Positions 10,701 to 21,487 of a stretch of DNA of 64,000 nucleotides are shown piece after piece (the stretch's first letter is position 1; every line of letters starts with the position of its first letter). This stretch comes from Chalciporus piperatus. Taxonomy: Eukaryota > Basidiomycota > Agaricomycetes > Boletales > Boletaceae. The translations under genes and the position numbers were made by a program. Under the pieces are notes generated by a model that ran no database searches, was not told the origin of the DNA, and saw only the letters and a list, made by a program, of their open reading frames with translations. The stretch covers positions 1-64,000 of the forward strand of contig JBBPTG010000106.1 of assembly GCA_038093975.1 (NCBI GenBank), written 5' to 3'.

Positions 10701-12048
10701 CATGCAGATGCAAATTCAGAAGCTCAACGAAGAGTTTGAGATTCGATGGCGTGCAATCAAGGCAGCCTCCACCGCCCATTCCCAGCAGCACGCTACTCTT
10801 GCGGGCACTCAACCTCGCTTAACCCCTGCCACGTCTCTTCAAGGACCCCCCATCCAGAACGTTCCTCAACCGACCCCCTCCGCACCCCCAAATACTGGAC
10901 GGCAGGTCCCCATCAACTCCTCTCCCGCGCAACCACCACCACCACCCCACGCTCACCATCAATCTCCACCACAGCCCCATTCTCAACCCAACCAACCCCA
11001 ACCGATTCCTCAGCAACAATCCATACCGCAACCGATCAAGAAACCCTTCCATCCTTCCATTCCCCGTAGTCCTTCAGTGCCACCAGTCCCTGCCAGTATT
11101 ACATCTCCTACTCCTCCGCCCGTGGCCGCCTCCACCTCTGCCTCCGCATCCACACCTGCCGCCAGTGCACACACCCCTCAGACAACAACTGCCTCTCCTC
11201 AGACTCCGAAGTCACCACCGTCGAAAGCGGCCACCAAGGTCAAACGTCCCACTAGGAGGCTTTCGACGGCAGGCAAGGGTCCCGCTACGCCCGAAACAGC
11301 ACCTCCCGTTTTTGCGGGAGTCAAGCGTCCTCCTGAGGAGGACATCGCTGCTCTCACTCATGCGGCCCCCTCAGAGGCAGAGGGGCTCAATGCACCGTCA
11401 CCTAAGAAGGCCAAGATAACTGAGTGGGAGGGTGAGGCAAGCGAGGCACTTGTCAAGAAGCGGCAGGAAGTGGAGAACATTAAGACCGACGAGGACGCCA
11501 CTGCATTCTTTGATCGCATGAAGGAACTGTTTGCCATGTCTGCGACCACGGATAACGAAATCAATCACGACATCGCTTCTACCTTGGATCAAATATTGGC
11601 AGGAGTGGCTCAGGAACCTGCAGATGCAGCTGCGACAGCCGCCGCTTTATCTGTACATGGATCTGGGGAGGCTGGTCCGCCACCCACCGCTCTCTCGCCT
11701 CATTTGGGCCCGGCTAACGATGCGTTCTTGGAGTTCATCGATTTCTCTTCGTTTACGACTCTCGAAGATGAAGACAACGATTCCAAGGCGCCAACGCCTG
11801 ATCTCGTCCCATCGTCGGAGACGAACCTCAGCCCAGAGTCTGGCTTTGAAGGCGACCACATGCCGGGCAGTACCGCATCGCCCGATAAAACCAAGATTGA
11901 GGAGCCAGGGGACCACTCCGATCCTCTCCGACTAGGATCTCTTCGAGAGATAGACGGGGGCGAGTCAGCGTATTATCAAGGTGACAACTGGAAATGGGAG
12001 GGCACGATGCCTACGCTCGACCAGCCATGGGCAATGTTTACTTCATGA
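7757..12048 (+). CDS. SWI1: SWI1-like ARID subunit of the SWI/SNF chromatin-remodelling complex
   Basis: Six exons (7757-7990, 8231-8991, 9042-9552, 9609-10353, 10400-10563, 10621-12048) give 1280 aa. The N-terminus is Gln/Met/Pro-rich (QNIMQNSISQSQIPQQPQQS). A helical segment at about residues 250-310 (TPAEFQERRAYLLGLIQQSE) precedes the ARID at about 450-555, which contains LDKQRFESTYVQFCRSQQI, LHQLHVQVMREGG, WSIIGGRLGF and YLQYFEHAY. Downstream come helical segments (LRSLFQQR, LEYNQLLEQVFKMSSDLDSK), a long Pro/Gln/Ser linker and an acidic C-terminus. ARID plus Q-rich architecture is that of fungal Swi1 (ARID1 in animals), which binds AT-rich DNA loosely and helps target the remodeller in the nucleus. 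Intron 1 uses a GC donor (CATCAG, then gcaagt). The short ARID gene upstream is its tandem relative. Confidence 0.85.
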
Positions 12049-12325
12049 TAGTTGGTTTGCGTGTTCCGGCTATTTATCTACTTACATCTTCATGCTGGAT
12101 ATACTCATTTTTTTCCTTGCTTGTGGTGATCCCCCATATCCCTCATCCCCACCTCTCTCCTGTTATCACTACTATTTTTTTGGTTTATGTGTCATCGCTC
12201 TGTATTCCTAATGTTGTTCTACTGCTATCGCGTATTCTTGCTCAGACCTTGGTCTTTAATGGATAGCTAAATTTAACTGGATATGATGCGTAGTGTACAA
12301 TGCGTGATGATAACAAGTTTGTGGG

Positions 12326-13483
12326 CTACTTCAGTCTGTCTGGAGGTTTGGCCCTATTACCCATCAACGTCCTGGCCTGGGACTGGCGAGTATTGCTAAG
12401 TACCCGTGCTTTCAACAATGCAAGGGCATCACGGCCTTGTGACGAGCCAGGTGTTGATAGAGAGGAAGGGATAGCTGAACGCTGTAGTCTCGCTTTCCTG
12501 ATACTCGTCCGCGCTTCAAATTCTTTCCTACCCTTCTCCCACTGCGCCTGGGCTTCGCTCTTGGCCTCATCGTCGTCTGCCGCAAGTTGTAATGTCTCTG
12601 GCAGACCATATCGGCCCCTGAGCTGATCGTCGGCTGCCCGTTTCGCCTCATCGAGCTTCTTCTCGGCGCGAAATCGCTTGCGAAGGAGGGAAGAAAAGGA
12701 GTACGGATCACCGTTGAAATGATCCGACACTTCTTGCAGAGACTCCAACCGAGGTATCTGAACCTTGTTGGCGTGGTTCTGTGCATTCGTCGATTTCTCG
12801 AGAGCCGCAAGTGGATCGGCAGGCCCGGCGTTGCCTTCAGTGTCTACAGGAAGTGAGTTGGATCGGCCGAGAGTAGCAAAGAAGATCAACGTACCGTGTA
12901 TCGCGAAACCGCCGTTCTCTTCAGGGTCCCAATCTTCATCCTTCTGTCTCGCTCCGGAGACGACGACGTAGCGGGTATTCTGTGGGAGATGTAAGACGGG
13001 ACAAGGTGACGTGGATGAATGGGCATACCTTTGGGTCCGTTTGAATTTCGAACCAGCCATCACACAGGTGGCACTTGCAACGGAAAGAATATATGGGTGT
13101 GGAGTGATATGCTCCAACTTTCTTCTTCTCTGCATTGTATCGGACGCCCATACCGATGTGATTGTTGCATGTTCCGCTGATGTACATCTCAGAGTTGGCT
13201 AACAAACTATACGTGGCTAATCTACGTACCACCAGATGTTGAATGGCAGCTCGAAACGAGTTATGAGAATGCCCTGGTCGAGCTTCCTCGCTCGATCTCC
13301 GAGAGCATGTTTACCTGCGTCATGTTAGTGTTAGTTGTCGAGATGGAAGGACAAAGCCAACCTCTGTATGCGTTAAGACTCTTGTGTTTCTCTCCATCGT
13401 AGTCCGGAGGGTAATACTTGTTAAAACCTGATCAGAGTTCAGTAACATTGCTCGGTATTTCGGTGGTGACACTTGCCTTGCAT
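12326..13483 (-). CDS. saf4: Splicing factor Saf4/CCDC130 (YJU2 family)
   Basis: Six exons on the minus strand (13483-13477, 13427-13362, 13314-13230, 13176-13029, 12979-12895, 12843-12326) give 302 aa. The N-terminus matches CCDC130: FNKYYPPDYDGEKHKSLNAY, HALGDRARKLDQGILI, FELPFNIWCGTCNNHIGMG, VRYNAEKKKVGAYHSTPIYS. The paired cysteines of IWCGTC and CKCHLC form the expected zinc site. A coiled, charged region (RKRFRAEKKLDEAKRAADD) and a basic tail follow. Family members act on the catalytic spliceosome around step one, in the nucleus. The first exon is only seven bases and its donor is GC (gcaagt). It is divergent from RPS20, sharing 196 bp. CCDC130 rather than CCDC94/Yju2 is favoured by the YYPPDYD start, though the two are close relatives. 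Confidence 0.9.
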
Positions 13484-13679
13484 GACTGTGTCTGCCAAAG
13501 GTCGATCATCACGTGAGCACGTGGTTAGATAATACTCGGCAGTTGCCGGACTGGATTACACTCGTGAACCTTAATTCTCATGTTCCTCATCAACCTTAGG
13601 TATGTCCCCCCCAACGTATCGCTTTCAAGCTGCGATTAACGATTCCACAGTCACCTTCTGACTCAACACTTCACCCACA

Positions 13680-14205
13680 ATGAGTTACGTCGCTAAGGAC
13701 GAGAAAGCATACGACGCAGCTGGCGCTGTTCCTACCGCCAAAATCCACAAAATCCGTATCACGTTGACGAGCAGCAACGTGAAGAACTTGGAGAAGTGTG
13801 AGCAGCATTTCCGCAACCTGGCCTTACGCGCGCCTCACACTGTACGCAGTCTCGGCTGATCTCATCAACCGTGCCAAGGACAAGCAACTTCGGGTAAAGG
13901 GGCCTGTCCGTCTCCCAACCAAAGTCCTCAAAATCACCACCCGCAAGACGGTGAGTCTTTGGCTTGTCTTCCTATGACGCCATTCTAACCTCGGTCTTTT
14001 AGCCCTGTGGTGAAGGTTCAAAGACCTGGGACCGTTACGAACTCAAGGTCCATAAGCGCCTTATCGACCTTCACTCTTCAAGCGAGATCGTGAAGCAGAT
14101 CGTAAGACTTCTAACACCCATCGCGATATCTTACTCACAGCCGTTCGTTAGACCTCCATTTCCTTGGAACCCGGCGTTGAGGTCGAGGTTACCATTTCCT
14201 CTTAA
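13680..14205 (+). CDS. RPS20: 40S ribosomal protein uS10 (RPS20)
   Basis: Four exons (13680-13797, 13850-13950, 14003-14101, 14152-14205) encode 123 aa, normal length for the family. Diagnostic stretches are [56 protein letters not shown] and [13 protein letters not shown]. It is a small-subunit head protein in the cytoplasm. All introns are about 50 bp with GT-AG borders. It shares a compact promoter with the splicing factor on the other strand, an arrangement that could co-express the two, although the sequence itself does not show regulation. The short eukaryote-specific N-terminus ([15 protein letters not shown]) is present. Confidence 0.97.
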
Positions 14206-14414
14206 ACCTACATCGTCGTACTTTGTTGTTACCACCATGCATATGATCCACGACCGGTGACCATGGATTACGAACACAGTTCAAACGTTCACCCCCTTAT
14301 CGCGAGTGAAAAGTGTGGTATTCCTGTGTGATGAAGGAAACAATCATCAAGTCCATAAATAAATTACTCTACTGTACTATGCAGTGTGCACGTGGTCTCT
14401 AAGGTGGGGAATGA

Positions 14415-17400
14415 TCACAAGTAGACAGCATAAGATCCAATGACGGGTCGATGGTCGCTCCTCCCCGCTAAGCGACGCATTCCTCCGTCGTCCAGGCTAC
14501 TGTAGCTCAAACAGACCACATCACCTTTGGCAGGACGAGGCAAGAGCGTGTGGCTGGAAATTGTGGAATCTTGAGTAGCGACACTCTGGGATGTGTCCCG
14601 TCTAAACGGGAAGAAACGCCAACGTGTCGAGGATGGTGGAATTGGCAAAGGATCCTTTGGCGGAACAGGGGGCGGATATTCTGAAACGCGCGTTCTTTGT
14701 CTCGCAGTGTCGGCGTAAGGCTCTACCTCACCAGTTTCCGGTTTGGCGGTCGACTTCCACAAAACGCGGTCACACCTATAGATGTCCCATGTTTAACAGC
14801 GAGATGATCATAGTAGGCCTATACGTACCAACTAGGAACCCGCTGCTTGTGGGAAGAATCATAGACTGCTACGTCGTCGTCATCGTGTGGCTCAATGGGT
14901 GTTGCCGGAGCAGATTTCACAGACATTCCACGTGATGATGGTCGGGGAATCACGACGTGCGGTATATAAGGCGGTTCCAAGAGGCCGTTAGTGTCTGGTG
15001 GGGGTTCGATGGGGCTTGCAGGGGGATCTTCGACCGACGGGACTGGAGATGGCGGATGGGCGAGGATGTCGGGAGACCTGGATCTTGCATATGGAATATC
15101 ACGTCTATTGTGTAACCACTTTGCCATTGGGGATGCTGGTGGCGATTGCGATACGGCAGAGGACGAGAGGAGTGCCTTCCACTTCGCCTTCGCTTTCTGA
15201 GCAGCGGTGGCCAAGGCGACACGCCCAGTTTCGTTAATGGATGGATTTGAGGTGAATGTAGTGAAATAATCTTCATCGTCAGGCTCTGGTTCAGAGGCAG
15301 CGCCTTTGGAGTGCAAAGTCCATGCAGAAGACGCCAGCGAGCGTGATTCACCCTCGGCATCTTCCCCATTTTCTTCTTCGTCGCCTTCCTTCTCAGTATC
15401 ATTACCGTCGATGGGAGAGCGCCGGCTGCGCCGTCGTTTTGTTTTGGAACGGCTCACCACGTCATACTTGAAAGTTGGCGGGAAATCTATTGGCGCCTCG
15501 TGAAAGCCGGAGAACGCTGAGTTTGTCTCCATTTGTCTCTTCAATTGATCAAATGCGAAAGCCTGCGCGTAGTCTGCGAACGTCCACTCTTAGCCCAGCC
15601 CCAAGGGCCAACTAGGAATAGACTGAGTTACCATGTCTAGAAATCAGCCAGTCAGCGTGAAGTCGAGTAACGTCCAGTCGGAAATTCAAGTCGCCGCAAA
15701 GGAACGTATAGTCGAATCTGTCTGTGATATCTGGTACAATGTGAGATTTGCTGTTGTTGAATTACTCGGTGTCCGCTCACCTTCTCTCATCGTTCTGGGG
15801 TCATCAGGCCGAAGAAAATCGTCCACGGAGAGTTCCGACTAAAAAGAAGTCGAGCAAGTATGACTAGGCTCATGCGCAAGCTAACCTTAATCTTGGCCAA
15901 GTTCGCGAGACGATGGTGCACCTTGCCTTCGTGCGCTGGAAATACGTATGATAAATGGATAAACAATAATCACAGCGGAAGGTTTAAAACTTGCCTGCCA
16001 GGTGGGCATTCAAGAATAAGAAGGTAGAGCCATCGATCTTGAGACTGATACCGACCCCGCCTTTATTACCAACACGACCGCCGATTAAACCGGCTGTCAC
16101 AGCTGATTTCGAAAAACCTGTCAAAGTCATGAGCGAATAGTCGCGTAAGTAAACACAAGCTTACCCTCAACGAGGTCTCGTAGGTCTCTGTGTATGTAGA
16201 TTGAGAGGTATAACCCCATCATCCTCTCTTTCACCAATGGTACATACGGGCCCAGCTCCGACTCTTTAACGGTCACACGACGATGTAACGAATGACGCTT
16301 GGGCGAAGCTGCTACGTCATTGGTTGCAGAATCACCGTGAAGTTGTGGATTGGCTTGTGTTCGATGGCATAGCCACTGTTCGAGCATAGAAGTCCAACCG
16401 GAGTGATGGAAGTTCACCACAATTTCGTCTGGAAGATCGTCAGAGCTCTTCCACCCACGGGTCGCCTCGTCTCGCTCCTTATCTTTGCGCTTGAAACTGT
16501 GAAGATGATGGAGATGCTGTTTCTCGTGGTGATCCTTGTCTTCGCGTTCTTTGTCAGGTATCCCGAGTTTAATTCCAGCGCCGAGACCCATGGGTATGCC
16601 TACAAATATGTCCACTAAACGAGTCAAGCCACAGCTGTAGACACACGTACCGGACGAGCTTGGGCACTCTTGGCCTGCACTGAGGAAAAGTCAAATTGAG
16701 AAGGTCTCAAAGAACTGACATCACCAACACAACGACGAGATGGTATGGATGAACAGGTTCCGCGGATAGCGTAGAGAAACTTGGAACATCGTTTGAGCCG
16801 GGTCTGTGGTGTCCTTGGGGGGATACGGCACCCAATAGCTCTTCCAGGTCTCCCTACGCGCCAATGAAGCCTAATTCGCGAGCTCAACTTCGGACGCACC
16901 TTGGGCAACGAGTCATGCATATTCCACGTTATTATCCTTATCTTTAGAAACTTTGGGGGCTTGCGTGCAGATTGAGGAAAGGTGACATCATTGTTAGGGA
17001 AAGTCGGTAAAGTAGCCGTTCCGGGAGATGCGGGAAACAAAGACTGTAATCTTGCAAAAACAGTCTGCTGACCTGGATGTAAAGTGTGATCGTAACGTTC
17101 GCTGTCAGAAGGGGGGTCCAGGGAACAGACCATGACGCAACGTACGAGCCGTTTGTGTGACGCTTCGAGGTTGTTGTTGTGCGCTTGGGAGCATTGTATG
17201 CCCAAGGTCAGGCCGTTTGGCCTGTTCTTAAGGCTCGATACTGAGGCGGTGGTCCAAACCGAAGAGAAGAGAACATGAGCTGCGAGTGCAATCCGTCCTG
17301 TTCAACGCTGTTCCGCTTATGTAATTCCGAAGCTCCTGCAGTAGTACTAATGGCTACCTCACATCTACCTGCGAATCTGAATACCAGCACGCTCTGGCAG

Positions 17401-17604
17401 ATAGCCTTGTCGATATCAACGAACTTCTGACTGACAACCACAGCCGTCGCTCAGATATGTGACCTTCGTGAAGTTCTAGAACACACCTTGGGAAACCGCA
17501 GGGCGTAGGACAAAAAGATAACGGTTCACAGCCTCTCTTTTGATTGCGCAACTAGCATAGGTCTTGTGAGTGTGCCCGCAGATCTCCGTTCTTTCCTTCT
17601 TCAT
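14415..17604 (-). CDS. Inositol polyphosphate 5-phosphatase
   Basis: A many-exon minus-strand gene of the endonuclease/exonuclease/phosphatase fold. In order I read FLKIRIITWNMHDSLPK (strand 1), HLVVVAGQEC, the segment GLIGGRVGNKGGVGISLKI, FLFLNAHLA, then FLCGDLNFRLD (metal/catalytic block), FPPTFKYD, WCDRVLW and finally SDHRPVIGSYAVYL. These are the signature blocks of enzymes that remove the 5-phosphate from phosphoinositides or soluble inositol phosphates. A His/Lys-rich insert follows GQEC, and a long Ser/Pro/acidic insert separates TFKYD from WCDRVLW. One intron at 15936-15994 has a GC donor; another donor is gttggt. The N-terminus is uncertain: sequence back to about 17470 is coding-like (KFVDIDKAICQSVLVFRFAG), and the ATG at 17604 with a weak donor is only one way to start it. 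Substrate cannot be told from sequence. Confidence 0.85.
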
Positions 17605-18098
17605 CTCATGCGATGCACCCAATTTCATTGCAAATGTTGACTACGGTGTGTATTCTGAAGAGTGAATTCATTTCAAAATAAGAACCAGTCCTTGGTATTT
17701 GAACCGAGGCAATACCTACTTGATCAATCTACGAACAAGGTTTCCTTGTCGGATGCATCCCGCCAAGATGTACAGCAGATTATGAGGCTGTGGGTCGATG
17801 GCTGGCAGGCAAGGGGTCGCATGACAATTTAATATGAGCATGGGGCGAAAATGGCGAACACGATACAGTGGAAGAGATCTTTGGCACGGAGCTGAAGGTT
17901 TGTAAACCCAAAGCGTTATCACGACATTAACTCATAGGTATCAGCGTCACTGCACCGTTTCTCTGGTGGTAGGAGGAGGAATGAACAACGCACGTTGGCT
18001 AGCAGAATAAATTACAGAGAGTCCAGGCAGGAGAACCGCGCTAGCCATGACCCCGACACTCCCTCATCCTAGAAGCCAGAATAGTCCCACACTGCCTG
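17605..18098. other. Intergenic region, 5' of the phosphatase
   Basis: No recognisable gene. It contains the 3' flank of the mitofissin gene and the probable phosphatase promoter; a missed upstream phosphatase exon is possible. A T-loop-like string at about 17694 does not form part of a tRNA. Confidence 0.4.
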
Positions 18099-18375
18099 CT
18101 ATCTTCTCGAATCCTTCTTGAAGTATTCGCTGTTTATTGCCGTTGCTTGTGCAAAGTCAAAGATAGTCTCCCCCACCCCAAGAAAGCGCTCGGCGACGGA
18201 ACGGATTGTTGGATCTGAGATTGTGCTTGTTTCAACGCTACAGCCAAGTCAGTGTGCCGGAAAGGTGGAGGCAACATGACACCCACGTGAACCCACTTGA
18301 CCGCCGAATGCCAGCCAGCACGGTGGACACGAGAGCGACGTCTGCAGCATAGTGGAAAAATCGCCCAAGAGCCAT
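18099..18375 (-). CDS. ATG44: Mitofissin (Atg44 / DUF1748 family) small protein
   Basis: Two exons (18375-18287 and 18237-18099) joined across gtgggt...gctgtag give 75 aa, the usual size for DUF1748 proteins. The first half, MALGRFFHYAADVALVSTVL followed by AGIRRSSGFT, and the second half, with ERFLGVGETIFDFAQATAI, match the family pattern as I remember it. Atg44, the founding mitofissin, is a small protein of the mitochondrial intermembrane space that binds lipid membrane and drives the fission needed for mitophagy. The hydrophobic N-terminal helix is consistent with membrane association. It lies 177 bp from the divergent NAT9-like gene. The family call is firm; equating it with the yeast Atg44 role rests on established knowledge of the family and not on anything special in this sequence. 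Confidence 0.82.
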
Positions 18376-18552
18376 GTTGAAACAGATCGAGACGATATGG
18401 AATGAATGAGGATGTTTCAATCTAGTTCAGAGGTAGAGTACCACGCGCACGGACTGACGTGCTTGCTCGGCAGTGGGAATGTCGTGTGTTGACGAAAAAG
18501 GAAAGTCTCCTAAAACGGTCATGGCAGAGTTTCTCAATCACCAAGCCTGAGC

Positions 18553-19376
18553 ATGCTCACGGAGGCAGTACTCAAAGGTCAGCAAGTGGTGCTGGTCCCA
18601 TCCGGCCCAAATCATGTCGAGGTGCATTATATATATTTTCATATTCGTGCTTGCGGTCAAGCTCAATCAGTTACTGAATCAGACATATCACCAATGGATG
18701 ACCGATCCGAAACTGCTCAAGGACACAGGTACTGATCCCCTCACCCTGGAGGAAGTTTATGAGATGGAGAGTACGTTAGTCGAGACCCTCAGGCGTTGAC
18801 GCAATGACTGAGATCATCTAGAGGGTTGGCGAGAAGATGGCGATAGTAAGATTTGTGCGAGACTCTTTTTGCAGGCAATTCTGACACGGTGATCTCGTTC
18901 ACAGAGTTAACGTTTATCATTCTTGCGAATGGAGAGGGGGACATCGCATCCCTCCCGATGGTTGGTGACGTGAACATTTTCCTCAAAGGCGACCCCGAAG
19001 GCGACGGATTTGAAGCAGAGATCGGTGTCATGATTGCAGGTATGTCATGAGGCAGAGTCGTGCTACTCCGAGGGTGCTCATTCTTTCTTCAGAAGAACAA
19101 TATCAGGGCAGAGGATTTGCACCAGAAGCTTTGAGGCTTGTGCTATCGTACGCCACTGGGTCTCCCACATGTTTTGCATGCGGACCGTTACCGTCCACGG
19201 TGCCTAATCCCCCCTCCCCCTTTCCTATTCGTCCAGAGAGTTTGGTCGCGCGAATAGCTCAGGAAAACGGGCCGAGTATCAGGGTGTTCGAACGACTTGG
19301 TTTCATTGAGACCAAGGGCGTCAATGCATTCGGGGAGAAAGAGTTACGGTTCGTTAAACCTCAAACAAGGAATTAG
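18553..19376 (+). CDS. NAT9-like GNAT N-acetyltransferase
   Basis: Five exons (18553-18621, 18683-18770, 18822-18845, 18875-19039, 19093-19376) give 209 aa, the size of animal NAT9. Matching blocks are LKGQQVVLVPSGPNHVE, TYHQWMTDPKLLKDTGTDPL, GWREDGD, MVGDVNIFLKGD, EIGVMIA, then the acetyl-CoA loop region YQGRGFAPEALRLVLSYAT and NGPSIRVFERLGFIE. NAT9 enzymes are GNAT-fold acetyltransferases; human and fly NAT9 have been linked to microtubule stability, the fungal role is not established. Oddities: exon 3 is 24 bases and is followed by an apparent intron of only 29 bases (18846-18874). Skipping exon 3 would also keep frame but would lose GWREDGD, which is conserved, so I keep it. An insert rich in Pro (PSTVPNPPSPFPIRPE) interrupts the C-terminal half. 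Confidence 0.82.
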
Positions 19377-19892
19377 GTTTACTCTCACAGCCTCGACCCA
19401 GGCTGGTCGTTGCATAGCACCCATATTTAGTTTCTATTGTTCGAGTCATATAAACCTCACGGGTCACGGCACCGTGGATCTTGCAGAGAATATAAAAGGG
19501 GAACTGCGATCCTTGTATGTTCACACGGTTTTTGTTTACTTACCGTCACATCGTCGTTCAGCGACTGTACCAGTCAGGTGTGGAGGACGGGCTCAACTCG
19601 TCCAGACTGCAAGAAGCAAAACAAATCGCCTACATTAGTTGAAGTAACAAACACACCGAAATTCTGCAGATCCGATTGATCGGGAAAGCAAATCCCCCCC
19701 AAGAAATCCAAGCAAATCCATCTCAAGTTTGCCCGCGAAGTCTGAGTGCCTGATAGTCAAGTTCCTCGTAAGCACAGCCCCAGCACAGCCTCGGTGTGAT
19801 TGGTCTCCGCGGTTGTTTGCGTGTGCTTACTCATCCAGCCCGAAATCGTTCATATTTAGCTCTTAATTGGCGCGTCCACCTCAAGCACCACA
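19377..19892. other. Intergenic region
   Basis: 3' flank of the acetyltransferase gene and promoter of the SRA gene. No convincing coding sequence or repeat was seen. Confidence 0.4.
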
Positions 19893-20899
19893 ATGTCACA
19901 GTAAGTCGACTATCTTTCAGTTGCGTACTACTGTATATTCAACATCAATTCAGAGGAAGAGTGTTTGGTCATATCGAGGGCATCCCTGTTTTCACCGCGT
20001 TCCCAAACAGGTATTCGTTCTCCCGCTACGCGTGTCCTCCTGATTGCTGAAACGCTTTGCAGGGACACGCTCCGGCGGTCTGGTGTTCATGCCCAGCGCC
20101 AAGCAGGCATCCACGGAGACCCCAGTCCAGAAGGAGGTGCCTTTTCGATCTGCCTTGCTGACGGCTACGAGGATAACGATGATAGAGGAGAGTCGATGTA
20201 CGTAAATTGACCTTTATCAGCAGTCTCGTCCTCATTGCTTCTGCCTGCAGCACCTACACCGGTTCAGGTATGCTTCACTTTCTCAAATGGACTATAGCCA
20301 TGGTATCTCAATGATGTCTTAGGAGGGCAGGACAAGAGTGGCGTGCGTGCATTCCCATTCACGACACATCTTTCGTCATCTGACATCCTTCTAGACCCAA
20401 ATTGCCAACCAGTCATTCGACTTCCCTCCAAACAAAGCGTTAGTGGTGCGTATTTCAACGCCCTGTATGTTACTGTGCCCACATCCTTTCTAGATCTCAC
20501 TCGAGACAAGGCGACCTGTACGAGTGATTCGAGGGACATGCGCAACTAACTATTACTCGCCAGCCAAAGGGTAGGTCACTTACTTACCTCTCGCTACGCA
20601 ACGACTTATGCGGCCCCGTAGGTACAGGTATGATGGGCTCTACCTGGTCGATCAAGTAAGTTGCACGCTTCTCTAGAGGATTCCTGTCTCATCGCCACCA
20701 AGGCCGAGATGCGAGTGGGGAAGAAGGGATTCGAAATGTGTACATTTGTTCTCAGGGTGAGGTACAACTATCCATGTCAAGTCCATCAAACTAACTTCAA
20801 ACTAAGAGGCTTGAAGAGGAAGGTGCCCCTAGGATTCCCTGGCGTCGCCTTCTCACTACGAAGAAAATGTTGAAGATGGAGAGAAATGCGCGCGGATGA
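19893..20899 (+). CDS. Compact stand-alone SRA-YDG domain protein
   Basis: Ten short exons (19893-19900, 19954-20010, 20063-20197, 20251-20267, 20323-20342, 20395-20445, 20494-20570, 20622-20655, 20703-20756, 20807-20899) join in frame to 181 aa that is essentially only an SRA domain: GRVFGHIEGIPVFTAF, SGVHAQRQAGIHG, ADGYEDNDDRGES, ITYTGSGGQDKSG, NQSFDFPPNKALV, RPVRVIRGT, then YSPAKGYRYDGLYLVDQ. SRA domains (UHRF1, SUVH, some fungal proteins) flip and bind methylated cytosine, usually hemimethylated CpG. UHRF1's tudor, PHD and RING parts are absent. The C-terminus is basic (RLLTTKKMLKMERNARG). The protein probably reads DNA methylation in the nucleus, perhaps recruiting partners. Exons of 8, 17 and 20 bases make it easy for gene callers to miss. 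Confidence 0.85.
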
Positions 20900-21487
20900 C
20901 ATTTGAACGTTTGAACTACCTGCTTTCATGCTAGCTGTCTGTTATCGCTATACCTTTCTTTTGTCATGTGTATGTATATCACTAGTCTCCGGCCAAAGAG
21001 TTGGGATAAAGAAAGTCATTCACCCTCTTCGTAGTATCTGTTGTTTCTCGATTTCAAGTATTTTTTTATTTCAGGATTCGGATCGAGTGGATCAGGGTAT
21101 ATGTCATCCAGAGTTCCAATGTAACTAAGTGAGATATCTTGGCGGTGTGAGAGCATACATGTGAAACCGAGTGATCCCGAAGCCCACACCAAGAGAGCGA
21201 AGTGGGTCCGGACAACTGGAAAGTGAAGCAAATGTCAATATCAAGAGGACAAAGTGCCAAATCGGATAACATCGAAGAAACTGGAAAACCCGCAGAAGAC
21301 ACCATCGTGAAACTAAAAGACCGTAGTTGTGAAGGACTGAATTGATGGAAAGGCCTGTAGATAGTCGGTAAGCCCATCGGGGATACATCAATGAATCAGA
21401 TTGACGAACCATCAAACTTATGCACAAGGGACAACTTCATGCGTATCGAAATCATATACAAGATACGAGGATCGGCACAGTTTGTGC
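20900..21487. other. Intergenic region between convergent genes
   Basis: The SRA gene and the proline-rich gene end toward each other here. A few open frames of about 100 codons on the minus strand show no domain or plausible start. I see nothing else. Confidence 0.4.

Noticed and set aside
17690..17720. Possible tRNA T-loop (ggttcaaatacc on the minus strand)
   Set aside because: Stem bases do not pair and there is no cloverleaf around it.
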